Shown here piece after piece: positions 43,543 through 51,064 of a stretch of DNA of 64,000 nucleotides. Numbering within the stretch: position 1 is the first letter of the stretch; every line of letters starts with the position of its first letter. The translations under genes were made by a program, and so were the position numbers. The DNA comes from Streptomyces sp. Edi4 (lineage in GTDB: Bacteria; Actinomycetota; Actinomycetes; Streptomycetales; Streptomycetaceae). Below the pieces are notes generated by a model. It did no database searches and had not been told where the DNA came from. It saw only the letters and a list, made by a program, of their open reading frames with translations. The stretch spans positions 5,828,001 through 5,892,000 of the forward strand of contig NZ_JBEJGY010000004.1 of the NCBI RefSeq assembly GCF_040253615.1, in the 5' to 3' direction.

Positions 43543-44757
43543 TCAGGTGATGTGGAGGCGTTCGGCGAGGCTGTCGACCTGGCGGCGGTAGGTGGGTCGC
43601 GCGCGTTTACGCAGGTCCGCGATGAGGGTGATCGCCGTCGCGCTGCGTGCGAGATCCTCGGCCGAGAGTTCCTCCAAGGCGAGGAGATGGACGAGGACGG
43701 CTGCGTCGTCCCGGCGCATGGCGTAGCAGCAGGCCACTTCCAGAGTGAAGGTGAACTGCCGCTCCCGGCTGGGTAGGACGCCGATGTCGACTTCGTCGGC
43801 GACTCGTAGCGCTTCGGCTGATTCGCCGGCCAGCATTTCGATGCTGAGGGCGTGCAGGCCAACGTTGGTGGGTCCGAAGGCGGTGTACTGCACGTTGCCT
43901 TTCCCGGCCTTCTTCGCGAGAGGGGCGGCTTTCGCCGCGAGGCGTTCGCGGGCGTTCCACCACTGGTGGCGGCGGGCTGCGGCGACGATAGCGACGAGTT
44001 CCAGGGCGCCTTGGATGGCGTCGCTCTGCGGGGTCTTGGTCTCGCGGTTGAGGCGGTCGATGGCGTCGAGCGCGATGTCGGCGGCTTCTTCGACGGCGTC
44101 GTTACGGGGGTCGGAGAGCAGGACGTGGCCGAGGTTCCATGACGCTGCGGCGATGCGGACAGGATCGTCTGCATCTTCGGCGGCTCGGATGGCCCGGTCG
44201 GCGACCATCAAAGACAGGTCGAGGCGGCCGGTGCGTCGGCAGTAGGAGCGGAGCAGCCCGTAGAGATCGGCGGCGGTGCGCAGGACGTCGCGCCGGGCTT
44301 CCGGGTCGTTGCCGGCGCGGTGGACGCGTACCGCGTGTTCGACGTCCTCGATGAGGGCGGGCAGTACGGCGGCGATTTTGGTGAAGCGGGTCTGCGAGGT
44401 CTGCCAGATCCGCCAGGCCTGTTCCACGCGTTCGCGCAGCACTGCGGGCTCGGCGGGCTGACTGGGGCGTGCCGAGCTGAAGCCCATGAGGGCGCGGGCG
44501 ACTGCGGGTTCGGCGGTGAGGGGAGCCGATGGGTTGGGCGGGGTGTGTTCGGTGAGGAGGGCGGCGACGGGTACGCCGAGTTCTGCGGCCAGGCGGGAGA
44601 GGACGGCGGCGGAAGGCACGCGTGCGCCGTTCTCGATGAGGGACAGATAGCGCTCGCTGATGCCGCACAGGCCGGCGATCGCGGCCTGGGTACGGTTGCC
44701 GTTCGCGGTGCGGTAGTACGCGATCCGCCCACCGACCGGGAGTCTCGGTGAGTCCAT
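43543..44757 (-). CDS. XRE-family HTH + TPR regulator
   Basis: 404 aa from ATG 44757. N-terminal XRE HTH 'GRIAYYRTANGNRTQAAIAGLCGISERYLSLIENGARVPSAAVLSRLAAELGVPVAALL' (~8-66), then ~320 residues of helical TPR-like repeats. This is the RRNPP-like layout in which the repeat domain senses a ligand or partner. Divergent from the HAD gene by 131 bp and probably also the driver of the three tiny genes downstream. Codon use is visibly less G+C-biased than in the flanking core genes. Confidence 0.82.
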   Translation of the reverse strand: MDSPRLPVGGRIAYYRTANGNRTQAAIAGLCGISERYLSLIENGARVPSAAVLSRLAAELGVPVAALLTEHTPPNPSAPLTAEPAVARALMGFSSARPSQPAEPAVLRERVEQAWRIWQTSQTRFTKIAAVLPALIEDVEHAVRVHRAGNDPEARRDVLRTAADLYGLLRSYCRRTGRLDLSLMVADRAIRAAEDADDPVRIAAASWNLGHVLLSDPRNDAVEEAADIALDAIDRLNRETKTPQSDAIQGALELVAIVAAARRHQWWNARERLAAKAAPLAKKAGKGNVQYTAFGPTNVGLHALSIEMLAGESAEALRVADEVDIGVLPSRERQFTFTLEVACCYAMRRDDAAVLVHLLALEELSAEDLARSATAITLIADLRKRARPTYRRQVDSLAERLHIT

Positions 44758-44888
44758 GTCGAGCCGTTCCCTTCCCGCATGATGCGTGTTGCGCCAGCCT
44801 AGGACGGTGGCGGCTCTGTGCGCACTGTGTGTCCGTTTGTGGGCAGGCTCGTTACCACGCTGGATTCGGGCAGTTGGGGAGGCGGGGC

Positions 44889-45560
44889 ATGCGACTGGTG
44901 TTGTGGGACATCGACCACACGTTGATCTCGACGCGTGGAGTGGGGCGGGAGTTGTCGGCGGCGGCGTTCCGTCAGGCCACGGGTCAGGAGATGCGCGAGC
45001 AGGCGAAGATCGATGGGATTACAGAGCCGGTGATCTTCCGGGAGACCGCGAAGCTGCACGGGTTGGCCACCGGTCGGCAGGAGTTCGAAGCGTTCGCCAA
45101 AGCCCTGACCGAGGAGCATCTGGCGCGTTCGGGTGAGCTGCGCGAACGCGGGCATGCGCTGGCCGGTGCCGCCGCGGCACTGGCTGCCCTTGATGCTGCC
45201 GACGTGACACAGACGGTCGTGTCTGGCAACGTGCGTGCTGTTTCTGAGATCAAGCTGGCGGTGTTCGGGCTCGACCGCCACATCCGCTGGGAACTCGGGG
45301 CTTACGGCGAAGACGACGACGAGCGCGCCCGCTTGGTTCAGCTCGCGCTGGAGCGCTCCGGCGTCGCGGCTGGGGACGCGGTGCTGATCGGGGACACGCC
45401 GGCCGATGTCGAAGCGGGTCTCGCCAACGGAGTGCGAGTCATCGCCGTGGCGACGGGGAGCAGCAGCGAGGACGAGCTGCGCGGTGCCGGACCGTTCATG
45501 GTCCTACCCGATCTGTCTGATACGCGGCATCTGGTGAGGTCGATCTCCGATGGGTCGTAA
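44889..45560 (+). CDS. HAD-superfamily hydrolase (phosphoglycolate phosphatase-like)
   Basis: 223 aa from ATG 44889. Motif I DIDHT ('RLVLWDIDHTLISTRGVGRELSAAAFRQATG') with the catalytic Asp and Asp+2, motif II in 'VVSGNVRAVSEIKLAVFGL', and motif IV 'AVLIGDTPADVEAGLANGVRVIAVATG'. Helical C1 cap, as in Gph-type phosphatases. The substrate is unknown. The stop region overlaps the decayed tiny-gene copy on the opposite strand. Confidence 0.85.
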   Translation: MRLVLWDIDHTLISTRGVGRELSAAAFRQATGQEMREQAKIDGITEPVIFRETAKLHGLATGRQEFEAFAKALTEEHLARSGELRERGHALAGAAAALAALDAADVTQTVVSGNVRAVSEIKLAVFGLDRHIRWELGAYGEDDDERARLVQLALERSGVAAGDAVLIGDTPADVEAGLANGVRVIAVATGSSSEDELRGAGPFMVLPDLSDTRHLVRSISDGS

Positions 45561-45666
45561 GACATGCCGATAGTCACCACTCCGGGTCCCATGGAGCGCT
45601 GCCGGCTGGTGCGCACCGCTGACTTGGTGGCGGTGCCCCCGATGGGGTGGTCGCAGCTGAGGCAGA
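45552..45666 (-). pseudogene. Decayed copy of the tiny CxxC gene
   Basis: On the minus strand, from 45664 down, the frame reads 'VCLSCDHPIGGTATK', matching 'FCLYCDRPIEGAAIK' of the gene at 42676-42843. DNA identity is high over the first ~45 bp (TGCCTC-N2-CTGCGACC-N-CCCCATCG ...). Further down 'ccagccggc' and 'gactatcggcatgtc' align with 'ccagccggc' and 'gacttccggcacgtc' of the intact gene, with indels between. There is no start codon and the frame is lost. The plus-strand ORF here (45564-45671) is its shadow. Confidence 0.65.
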
Positions 45667-45670
45667 CTTA

Positions 45671-46117
45671 ATGCGGGCGGTGGCCATCACCGGGACACGT
45701 GCGACCGAGCACCGTCCCCGGTGCGACTACGGCGCCCTCTTCGTGACCTACCTGGCTCCGTTCGCGGACGGGCACTTCTACCTGGGCGGGGCCCGAGGCA
45801 TCGACAGCTTGGCGCTGGCCTGGCTGGCCGAGAACACCGACGCGCGCCTCACCGTCGTGGTGCCCGGCACTGCCGCCCAGCAGCCCGCCGAAGCGTGCCG
45901 GGCCATCGCCCTGGCCGGGCGACGCATCGGGGACATCGTCGAACTCGGTGCGGCGGAACTGGGCCGCGCCGCCTACCACGCGCGGAACAGGTGGATGGTC
46001 GACCACGCCTCCCTGACCATCGGATTCCCGCACTCCATCGTGCCCTCCACCGGCACATGGCAGACCCTCGACTACACGGCGGAGCAGGGCAAGCCCCGCC
46101 TGGTCGTGCCGGTGTGA
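45671..46117 (+). CDS. SLOG/DprA-like Rossmann-fold protein (148 aa)
   Basis: ATG 45671. 'MRAVAITGTRATEHRPRCDYGALFVTYLAPFADGHFYLGGARGIDSLALAWLAE' has the GxR and GGARGID-A nucleotide-binding pattern of the SLOG/DprA superfamily, followed by 'ARLTVVVPGTAAQQP', 'AYHARNRWMVDHASLTIGFPHSIVPSTGTWQTLDYTAEQGKPRLVVPV' (R-N-RWMVDHA as in Smf/DprA RNxxm). The superfamily binds nucleotides, DNA or signalling nucleotides; stand-alone short members are common in conflict systems. Same strand as the HAD gene, 110 bp behind it. Confidence 0.75.
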   Translation: MRAVAITGTRATEHRPRCDYGALFVTYLAPFADGHFYLGGARGIDSLALAWLAENTDARLTVVVPGTAAQQPAEACRAIALAGRRIGDIVELGAAELGRAAYHARNRWMVDHASLTIGFPHSIVPSTGTWQTLDYTAEQGKPRLVVPV

Positions 46118-46298
46118 CCGGGCGAGGGGTTGGGTCTCGCGTGTCGGCGCTCGCCGAGTCGTGCGGCGGGTGAGACCGCCCGAGGGGTCCGGCGGGTGCA
46201 CGCCCCGTAACCCCGGCCCCGCGCAACCCGGCCCTCCGGTCACCCCGGACCTCCGCCACCCCGGACCCACCGGAACCCCGGTGTGATCGACTAGCCGT

Positions 46299-46844
46299 AT
46301 GACTTCACGGACCATCTACCTCCTCTGCTCCGCCGCCCCGCCCGTTTTCGACGTCGCCGCCGTGGTCGAGTCGCTGCAAGCGGGGGGCTGGGACGTGTGT
46401 CTTGGACTTACGCCCACCGCCGCCTCCTGGGTGCAGGAGTCGTTGTCGGGGCTCGCCACGTTGACCGGGCATCCGGTGCGGTCGCGGTACGAGCGGCCGG
46501 GGGAGGTCGACGCCTGGCCGGGCGCGGACGCCATTCTGTTCGCGCCCGCCACCTTCAACTCCCTCAACTCCTGGGCGTTAGGGCTGACGTCGTCCTATGT
46601 GACCGGCGTGGCCGCCGAGGCGATCGGCAGGCGGATACCGGTCCTCGCCATGCCCTGCGTGAACGCCGACCTCGCGCGGCACCCCCAGTTCGAGCGGTCC
46701 ATCGAGGTGCTGCGCTCCGCCGGCGTGACGGTGCTCCACGGCGCCGGCGCCGGGCCCCTACCGGACCAGCACGGCGAGCGGGCCCCCGAGGGATACCCGT
46801 GGCGGCTCGCCCTCGACGCGGTGGAGGCGGCGGTGCGGGCCTGA
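46299..46844 (+). CDS. Flavoprotein (PPC decarboxylase/Dfp-like fold)
   Basis: 181 aa from ATG 46299. HFCD-type: 'TIYLLCSAAPPVFDVAAVVESLQAGGWDVCLGLTPTAASWV', 'EVDAWPGADAILFAPATFNSLNSWALGLTSSYVTGVAAEAIGRRIPVLAMPCVNADLARHPQFERSIEVLRSAGV': the 'PAT.NS..W..G..' FMN-binding region and the PxxN/xxH-like C-terminal loop. Family members decarboxylate Cys-containing substrates or simply carry FMN. A stand-alone copy; coaBC is expected elsewhere. The 46118-46298 gap holds only C-rich 'accccgg' stretches. Confidence 0.78.
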   Translation: MTSRTIYLLCSAAPPVFDVAAVVESLQAGGWDVCLGLTPTAASWVQESLSGLATLTGHPVRSRYERPGEVDAWPGADAILFAPATFNSLNSWALGLTSSYVTGVAAEAIGRRIPVLAMPCVNADLARHPQFERSIEVLRSAGVTVLHGAGAGPLPDQHGERAPEGYPWRLALDAVEAAVRA

Positions 46845-46909
46845 GCGGCGTTGTCGGGGCGGACGCCCGCGTGGCCGGTCCCGGCCACGCGATCGGGTAG
46901 AACATACGG

Positions 46910-47512
46910 GTGAACGCACCGCGCCGCCGCAACACCGCCCCGCCCCGCGAGGAACTGCTCGCCGCCGCCATGGCCACCATCGCCGAGCGCGGGCTCGACG
47001 GGCTCACCATGGCGGGGCTCGGCCGGGAGGTCGGGATGTCCAGCGGGCACCTGCTCTACTACTTCCGCAGCAAGGACGAGCTGCTGCTCCAGACCCTGGA
47101 GTGGAGCGAGGGCCGGCTCGGCGACGAGCGGCGCGGGCTGCTGGCCAGGCCCGGCACCGCGCGGCAGCGGCTCGACGCCTACATCGACCTGTACGTCCCC
47201 GACGGGCCGCGCGACCCGCACTGGATCCTGTGGCTCGAGGTCTGGAACCGCTCGCAGAACGCCGAGGGAACCGCCCGCGTCCGGCAGGCCGCCATCGAGG
47301 GCGCCTGGCACCGCGACCTGGTCGCGATACTCGCCGAAGGCGTCTCGCGCGGTGAGTTCCGCCCGGTGGACGCCGACCGCTTCGCCTCCCGGCTGCGCGC
47401 CCTGCTCGACGGGTTCAGCGTCCATGTCGCGGTCGGCCTGCCCGGCACCGGACGCGATCAAGTACTCGGCCACGTAAGGGAGTTCGTGGACGATTCGCTG
47501 ATGCGCACGTGA
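46910..47512 (+). CDS. TetR-family transcriptional regulator (BetI-like)
   Basis: 200 aa from GTG 46910; TAGAAC (46898-46903) ends 6 nt upstream, so probably leaderless. HTH 'REELLAAAMATIAERGLDGLTMAGLGREVGMSSGHLLYYFRSKDELLLQTLEW' (~14-66). The C-terminal 'WILWLEVWNRSQNAEGTARVRQAAIEGAWHRDLVAILAEGVSRGEF' is the BetI-type dimer/ligand domain (TetR_C_6). In the S. coelicolor order I recall, such a TetR follows the urease/agmatine deiminase genes, so it may be their regulator, now separated from them by the 4-kb insertion. Confidence 0.85.
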   Translation: MNAPRRRNTAPPREELLAAAMATIAERGLDGLTMAGLGREVGMSSGHLLYYFRSKDELLLQTLEWSEGRLGDERRGLLARPGTARQRLDAYIDLYVPDGPRDPHWILWLEVWNRSQNAEGTARVRQAAIEGAWHRDLVAILAEGVSRGEFRPVDADRFASRLRALLDGFSVHVAVGLPGTGRDQVLGHVREFVDDSLMRT

Positions 47513-47672
47513 CGCGCCGCCCCGCGCGATCCTGACGCCTGGCCCGGCGCGCTCCCGACACGCCGCCCCCCCCCGCGCGCCCGGCGCGGGGAACGCAACG
47601 CACGCAAGTAGGCCCGATCGTTGCGCCCGTACTCCTTGTCGCCCGGGCCCCGCTGCGTCACCGTGAGCGTCC

Positions 47673-48986
47673 ATGGGACGAGAGCACTGGAAGAAGATCT
47701 GGGTCGGTTCGGCCGGCAACATGGTCGAGTGGTTCGACTGGTTCGTGTACGCCACGTTCGCCGTGTACTTCGCGGACGCGTTCTTCCCGAAGGGCAACGA
47801 GACCGCCAACCTCATGAACACCATGGGGATCTTCGCGGTCGGCTTCTTCATGCGGCCCGTCGGCGGCTGGCTGCTGGGCCGGATCGGCGACCGCAAGGGC
47901 CGCAAGGCCGCGCTCACCCTGACCGTCACCCTGATGTCCGCCTCCGCGATCCTCATCGCGATCGCGCCCACGTACGCGGTCGCGGGCTACGGGGGAGTGG
48001 CGGTCCTGCTGGTCGCCCGGCTGCTCCAGGGGCTCTCCGTGGGCGGTGAGTACGCCGCCAGCGCCACCTACCTGACCGAGGCCTCCGACCCCGGCAGGCG
48101 CGGCTTCGCCTCCAGCTTCCAGTACGTCTCGATGACCGCGGGCCAGCTCGTCGGCCTCGGCCTCCAGATCGTCATGCAGCGCAGCCTCTCGGACGCGGCC
48201 CTGCACAGCTGGGGCTGGCGCGTCCCCTTCATCGTCGGCGCGCTCGGCGCGGCCGTCGTCTTCTATCTGCGCCGCTCCATGCTGGAGACCGAGGTGTACG
48301 AGGAGTCGGACGCGGCCCGCGACGAGGACCGGGGCACCCTGAAGGCGCTGTGGGCGCACCGGCGCGAGGCGCTGCTGGTCATGGCCCTCACCATGGGCGG
48401 CACCGTCGCGTACTACACGTACACGACGTACCTGACGAAGTTCCTGTCCAAGAGCGCCGGCATGGAGAAGTCCACCGCCTCCCTCGTCAGCTTCTGCGCG
48501 CTGTTCGTCTTCATGTGCCTCCAGCCGCTGGCGGGCGCGCTCTCCGACCGGATCGGACGCCGCCCGCTCCTGATCACCTTCGCCGTCGGCTCGACCTTCC
48601 TGACCGTACCGATCATGACGATGCTCAAGCACGCCGGGACCTTCTGGCCCGCCTTCGGTCTCGCCCTGCTCGCCCTGGTCGTGGTCACCGGCTACACCTC
48701 GATCAACGCCTGTGTGAAGGCCGAGCTCTTCCCCACCAGCATCCGCGCGCTCGGCGTCGCCCTGCCCTACGCCCTGGCGAACGCCCTGTTCGGCGGGACG
48801 GCCGAATACGTGGCGCTCTGGTTCAAGAAGGCGGGCGCCGAATCCGGCTTCTACTGGTACGTGGCCGGGTGCGCGGCCGTCTCCCTTGTCGTCTACCTCA
48901 CCATGCGCGAGACGCGCGACATCGACCTGCACCGGGTCGCGCAGGCGTCGCCGGCCACCGAAGCCGAACCGGTCCCCTCGAATTAG
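47673..48986 (+). CDS. MHS-family MFS transporter (metabolite:H+ symporter)
   Basis: 437 aa. 'IWVGSAGNMVEWFDWFVYATFAVYFADAFFP' is the MHS-family signature of TM1; motif A is 'GGWLLGRIGDRKGRKAAL'; 'LLQGLSVGGEYAASATYLTEASDPGRRGFASSFQYVSMTAGQLVGLGLQIV' follows. 12 TM helices. Relatives (KgtP, ProP, ShiA) import α-ketoglutarate, proline/betaine, shikimate or dicarboxylates. It follows the TetR gene by 160 bp in the same direction and may be its target; the substrate could be the guanidino/amine compound handled by the ureC-agmatine deiminase genes, which is inference. Confidence 0.87.
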   Translation: MGREHWKKIWVGSAGNMVEWFDWFVYATFAVYFADAFFPKGNETANLMNTMGIFAVGFFMRPVGGWLLGRIGDRKGRKAALTLTVTLMSASAILIAIAPTYAVAGYGGVAVLLVARLLQGLSVGGEYAASATYLTEASDPGRRGFASSFQYVSMTAGQLVGLGLQIVMQRSLSDAALHSWGWRVPFIVGALGAAVVFYLRRSMLETEVYEESDAARDEDRGTLKALWAHRREALLVMALTMGGTVAYYTYTTYLTKFLSKSAGMEKSTASLVSFCALFVFMCLQPLAGALSDRIGRRPLLITFAVGSTFLTVPIMTMLKHAGTFWPAFGLALLALVVVTGYTSINACVKAELFPTSIRALGVALPYALANALFGGTAEYVALWFKKAGAESGFYWYVAGCAAVSLVVYLTMRETRDIDLHRVAQASPATEAEPVPSN

Positions 48987-49011
48987 CGCAGGTCGGGCGG
49001 CGCCCGGATGG

Positions 49012-49057
49012 TGAGACCCCGTCTCAGGGAGCCGGACCGGTATGGCAGACTGCCAGC
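49012..49057 (+). promoter_or_regulatory. Perfect dyad and promoter of the citramalate synthase leader
   Basis: TGAGAC-CCC-GTCTCA (49012-49026) is a perfect palindrome whose right arm overlaps the expected -35. CAGACT (49046-49051) ends 6 nt before GTG 49058, consistent with a leaderless leader transcript. Confidence 0.5.
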
Positions 49058-49114
49058 GTGCTCGCTTTCGCCATGATTATGGACAGCGGCGCGCCGGTCC
49101 GCAGTGATCGCTGA
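49058..49114 (+). CDS. Candidate leader peptide before citramalate synthase (18 aa)
   Basis: GTG 49058 to TGA 49112: (M)LAFAMIMDSGAPVRSDR. It includes Leu and Ile but no run of them, so it is a weaker leader than that of ilvB. Actinobacterial leuA-family genes are known to carry a conserved upstream RNA (LEU) pseudoknot; this ORF occupies the same place. Followed by a terminator hairpin 51 bp later. Confidence 0.45.
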   Translation: MLAFAMIMDSGAPVRSDR

Positions 49115-49164
49115 ACCGTGGAACCACCCGCGGCGGCGGCCATCGTGCCCCAGACCCGCGCGCA

Positions 49165-49192
49165 GACCTCTCGCACCCGCGAGGGGTCTTTT
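49165..49192 (+). terminator. Leader terminator upstream of citramalate synthase
   Basis: GACCTCTCGC (49165-49174), loop ACCC, GCGAGGGGTC (49179-49188), TTTT: a 10-bp stem with one G-U pair. It lies 100 bp before the cimA start, so it is more likely an attenuator than the terminator of the permease 180 bp upstream. The rest of 48987-49291 folds into further GC stems but shows no gene. Confidence 0.75.
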
Positions 49193-49291
49193 CGTTTACC
49201 GGCCCCACCACGGCCGGGGCGAGCGGCGCGACGACGGGGGCAAGTGGAGCCAGGAGCTCGGAGCCACTAACCCGACAGGAGTCAGATCAGC

Positions 49292-50935
49292 ATGACGACC
49301 AACGAGGCGCACGGAGCCGCCGAGGAGAGTCTTCTCCACGGCCCCCGGGTCGACGACGGTTTTCACGTCTTCGACACGACGCTGCGCGACGGCGCCCAGC
49401 GCGAGGGCATCAACCTCACCGTCGCGGACAAGCTGACGATCGCCCGGCACCTGGACGAGTTCGGCGTGGGCTTCATCGAGGGCGGCTGGCCAGGCGCCAA
49501 CCCCCGCGACACCGAGTTCTTCGCCCGCGCGCGACACGAGATCACCTTCCGCAACGCCCAGTTGGTCGCCTTCGGCGCGACCCGCCGCGCGGGTGGCAAG
49601 GCCGCCGAGGACCCCCAGGTGAGGGCCCTGGTCGAGTCCGGCGCTCCGGTGATCACGCTGGTCGCCAAGGCACACGACCGCCATGTCGAGCTGGCGCTGC
49701 GCACCACGTTGGAGGAGAACCTGGAGATGGTCCGCGACACCGTCTCCCACCTGCGCGAGCAGGGCCGGCGGGTCTTCCTGGACTGCGAGCACTTCTTCGA
49801 CGGGTACAAGGCCAACCCCGAGTACGCCAAGGCCGTCGTGCGGGCCGCCAGTGAGGCCGGCGCCGACGTCGTCATCCTCTGCGACACCAACGGCGGCATG
49901 CTGCCCGCGCAGATCCACGCGGTCGTCGCCACCGTCCTTGCCGACACCGGCGCCCGGCTCGGCATCCACGCCCAGGACGACACCGGGTGCGCGGTCGCCA
50001 ACACCCTGGCCGCCGTCGACGCGGGCGCCACCCACGTGCAGTGCACCGCCAACGGTTACGGCGAGCGCGTCGGCAACGCCAACCTCTTCCCTGTGGTCGC
50101 CGCCCTTGAGCTCAAGTACGGCAAGCGGGTGCTGCCCCAGGGCGCGCTCGCCGAGATGACCCGCATCTCGCACGCCATCGCCGAGGTGGTCAACCTCGCC
50201 CCCTCCACGCACCAGCCGTACGTCGGGTACTCCGCCTTCGCCCACAAGGCGGGCCTGCACGCCTCCGCGATCAAGGTCGACCCCGACCTCTACCAGCACA
50301 TCGACCCGGGTCTGGTCGGCAACCACATCCGGATGCTGGTCTCCGACATGGCGGGCCGGGCCTCCATCGAGCTCAAGGGCAAGGAGCTCGGCGTCGACCT
50401 CGGTGACGACCGCGAGGTGGTCGCCCGGGTCGTGGAGCGGGTCAAGGCACGCGAGCTGGAGGGCTACACCTACGAGGCCGCCGACGCCTCCTTCGAGCTG
50501 CTGCTTCGCGACGAGGTCGAGGGCGGCCCGCGCGACTACTTCCGCATCGAGTCGTACCAGGCGATCGTCGAGACCCGCGAGGACGGCACCCACGCCAATG
50601 GCGCCACCGTGAAGTTCTGGGTCGGCCAGGAGCGTCTGATCGTCTCCGCCGAGGGCAACGGCCCGGTCAACGCGATCGACTCGGCGCTGCTCCAGGGCCT
50701 GGAGCGGTTCTATCCGCAGGTCGCCAAGTTCGAGCTGGTCGACTACAAGGTGCGCACCCTGGAGGGCAAGCACGGCACCGCGTCCACCACCCGCGTCCTG
50801 ATCACCACCACGGACGGCGCGGCCGAGTGGACCACCGTCGGCGCGGGACCCAACGTGATCGCCGCGTCGTGGGAAGCGCTCCAGGACGCGTACACCTACG
50901 GTCTGCTGCGGGCCGGCGCCGAACCGCGCCGCTGA
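49292..50935 (+). CDS. cimA: Citramalate synthase (LeuA-like)
   Basis: 547 aa, CAGGAG upstream of ATG 49292. HMGL-like barrel: 'FDTTLRDGAQREGINLTVADKLTIARHLDEFGVGFIEGGWPGANPRD', 'LCDTNGGMLPAQI', 'LGIHAQDDTGCAVANTLAAVDAGATHVQCTANGYGERVGNANL' (metal-binding HxH-type), 'AFAHKAGLHASAI'; C-terminal LeuA regulatory domain (~400-535). 'GGWPGANPRD' and the domain layout match the CimA (TIGR00977-type) branch rather than 2-isopropylmalate synthase. It makes citramalate from acetyl-CoA and pyruvate, a threonine-independent route to 2-ketobutyrate for isoleucine that uses LeuCD and LeuB. Distinguishing it from homocitrate/IPM synthase needs biochemistry. Confidence 0.9.
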   Translation: MTTNEAHGAAEESLLHGPRVDDGFHVFDTTLRDGAQREGINLTVADKLTIARHLDEFGVGFIEGGWPGANPRDTEFFARARHEITFRNAQLVAFGATRRAGGKAAEDPQVRALVESGAPVITLVAKAHDRHVELALRTTLEENLEMVRDTVSHLREQGRRVFLDCEHFFDGYKANPEYAKAVVRAASEAGADVVILCDTNGGMLPAQIHAVVATVLADTGARLGIHAQDDTGCAVANTLAAVDAGATHVQCTANGYGERVGNANLFPVVAALELKYGKRVLPQGALAEMTRISHAIAEVVNLAPSTHQPYVGYSAFAHKAGLHASAIKVDPDLYQHIDPGLVGNHIRMLVSDMAGRASIELKGKELGVDLGDDREVVARVVERVKARELEGYTYEAADASFELLLRDEVEGGPRDYFRIESYQAIVETREDGTHANGATVKFWVGQERLIVSAEGNGPVNAIDSALLQGLERFYPQVAKFELVDYKVRTLEGKHGTASTTRVLITTTDGAAEWTTVGAGPNVIAASWEALQDAYTYGLLRAGAEPRR

Positions 50936-50971
50936 AGCCGCGCCGGGGCGGGGCCGCGCCAGAGGACCCGG

Positions 50972-51019
50972 GGCCGCCCGCCCCGCACCCGGCCGCCCGC
51001 CCCGCACCCGGCCGCCCGC
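50972..51019. repeat. 19-bp tandem repeat, 2.5 copies
   Basis: GGCCGCCCGCCCCGCACCC at 50972-50990 and 50991-51009, with a partial third copy to 51019, shortly after the cimA stop and just before the next promoter. Confidence 0.75.
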
Positions 51020-51064
51020 TTCCCGTATGTCCGTTTCCGCGTCCCCTCGGGTAGCGTCGGCACC

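Noticed and set aside
45564..45671. 35-aa plus-strand ORF ending at the SLOG start codon
   Set aside because: Exact antisense of the decayed CxxC gene copy; more likely a shadow than a coupled leader gene.
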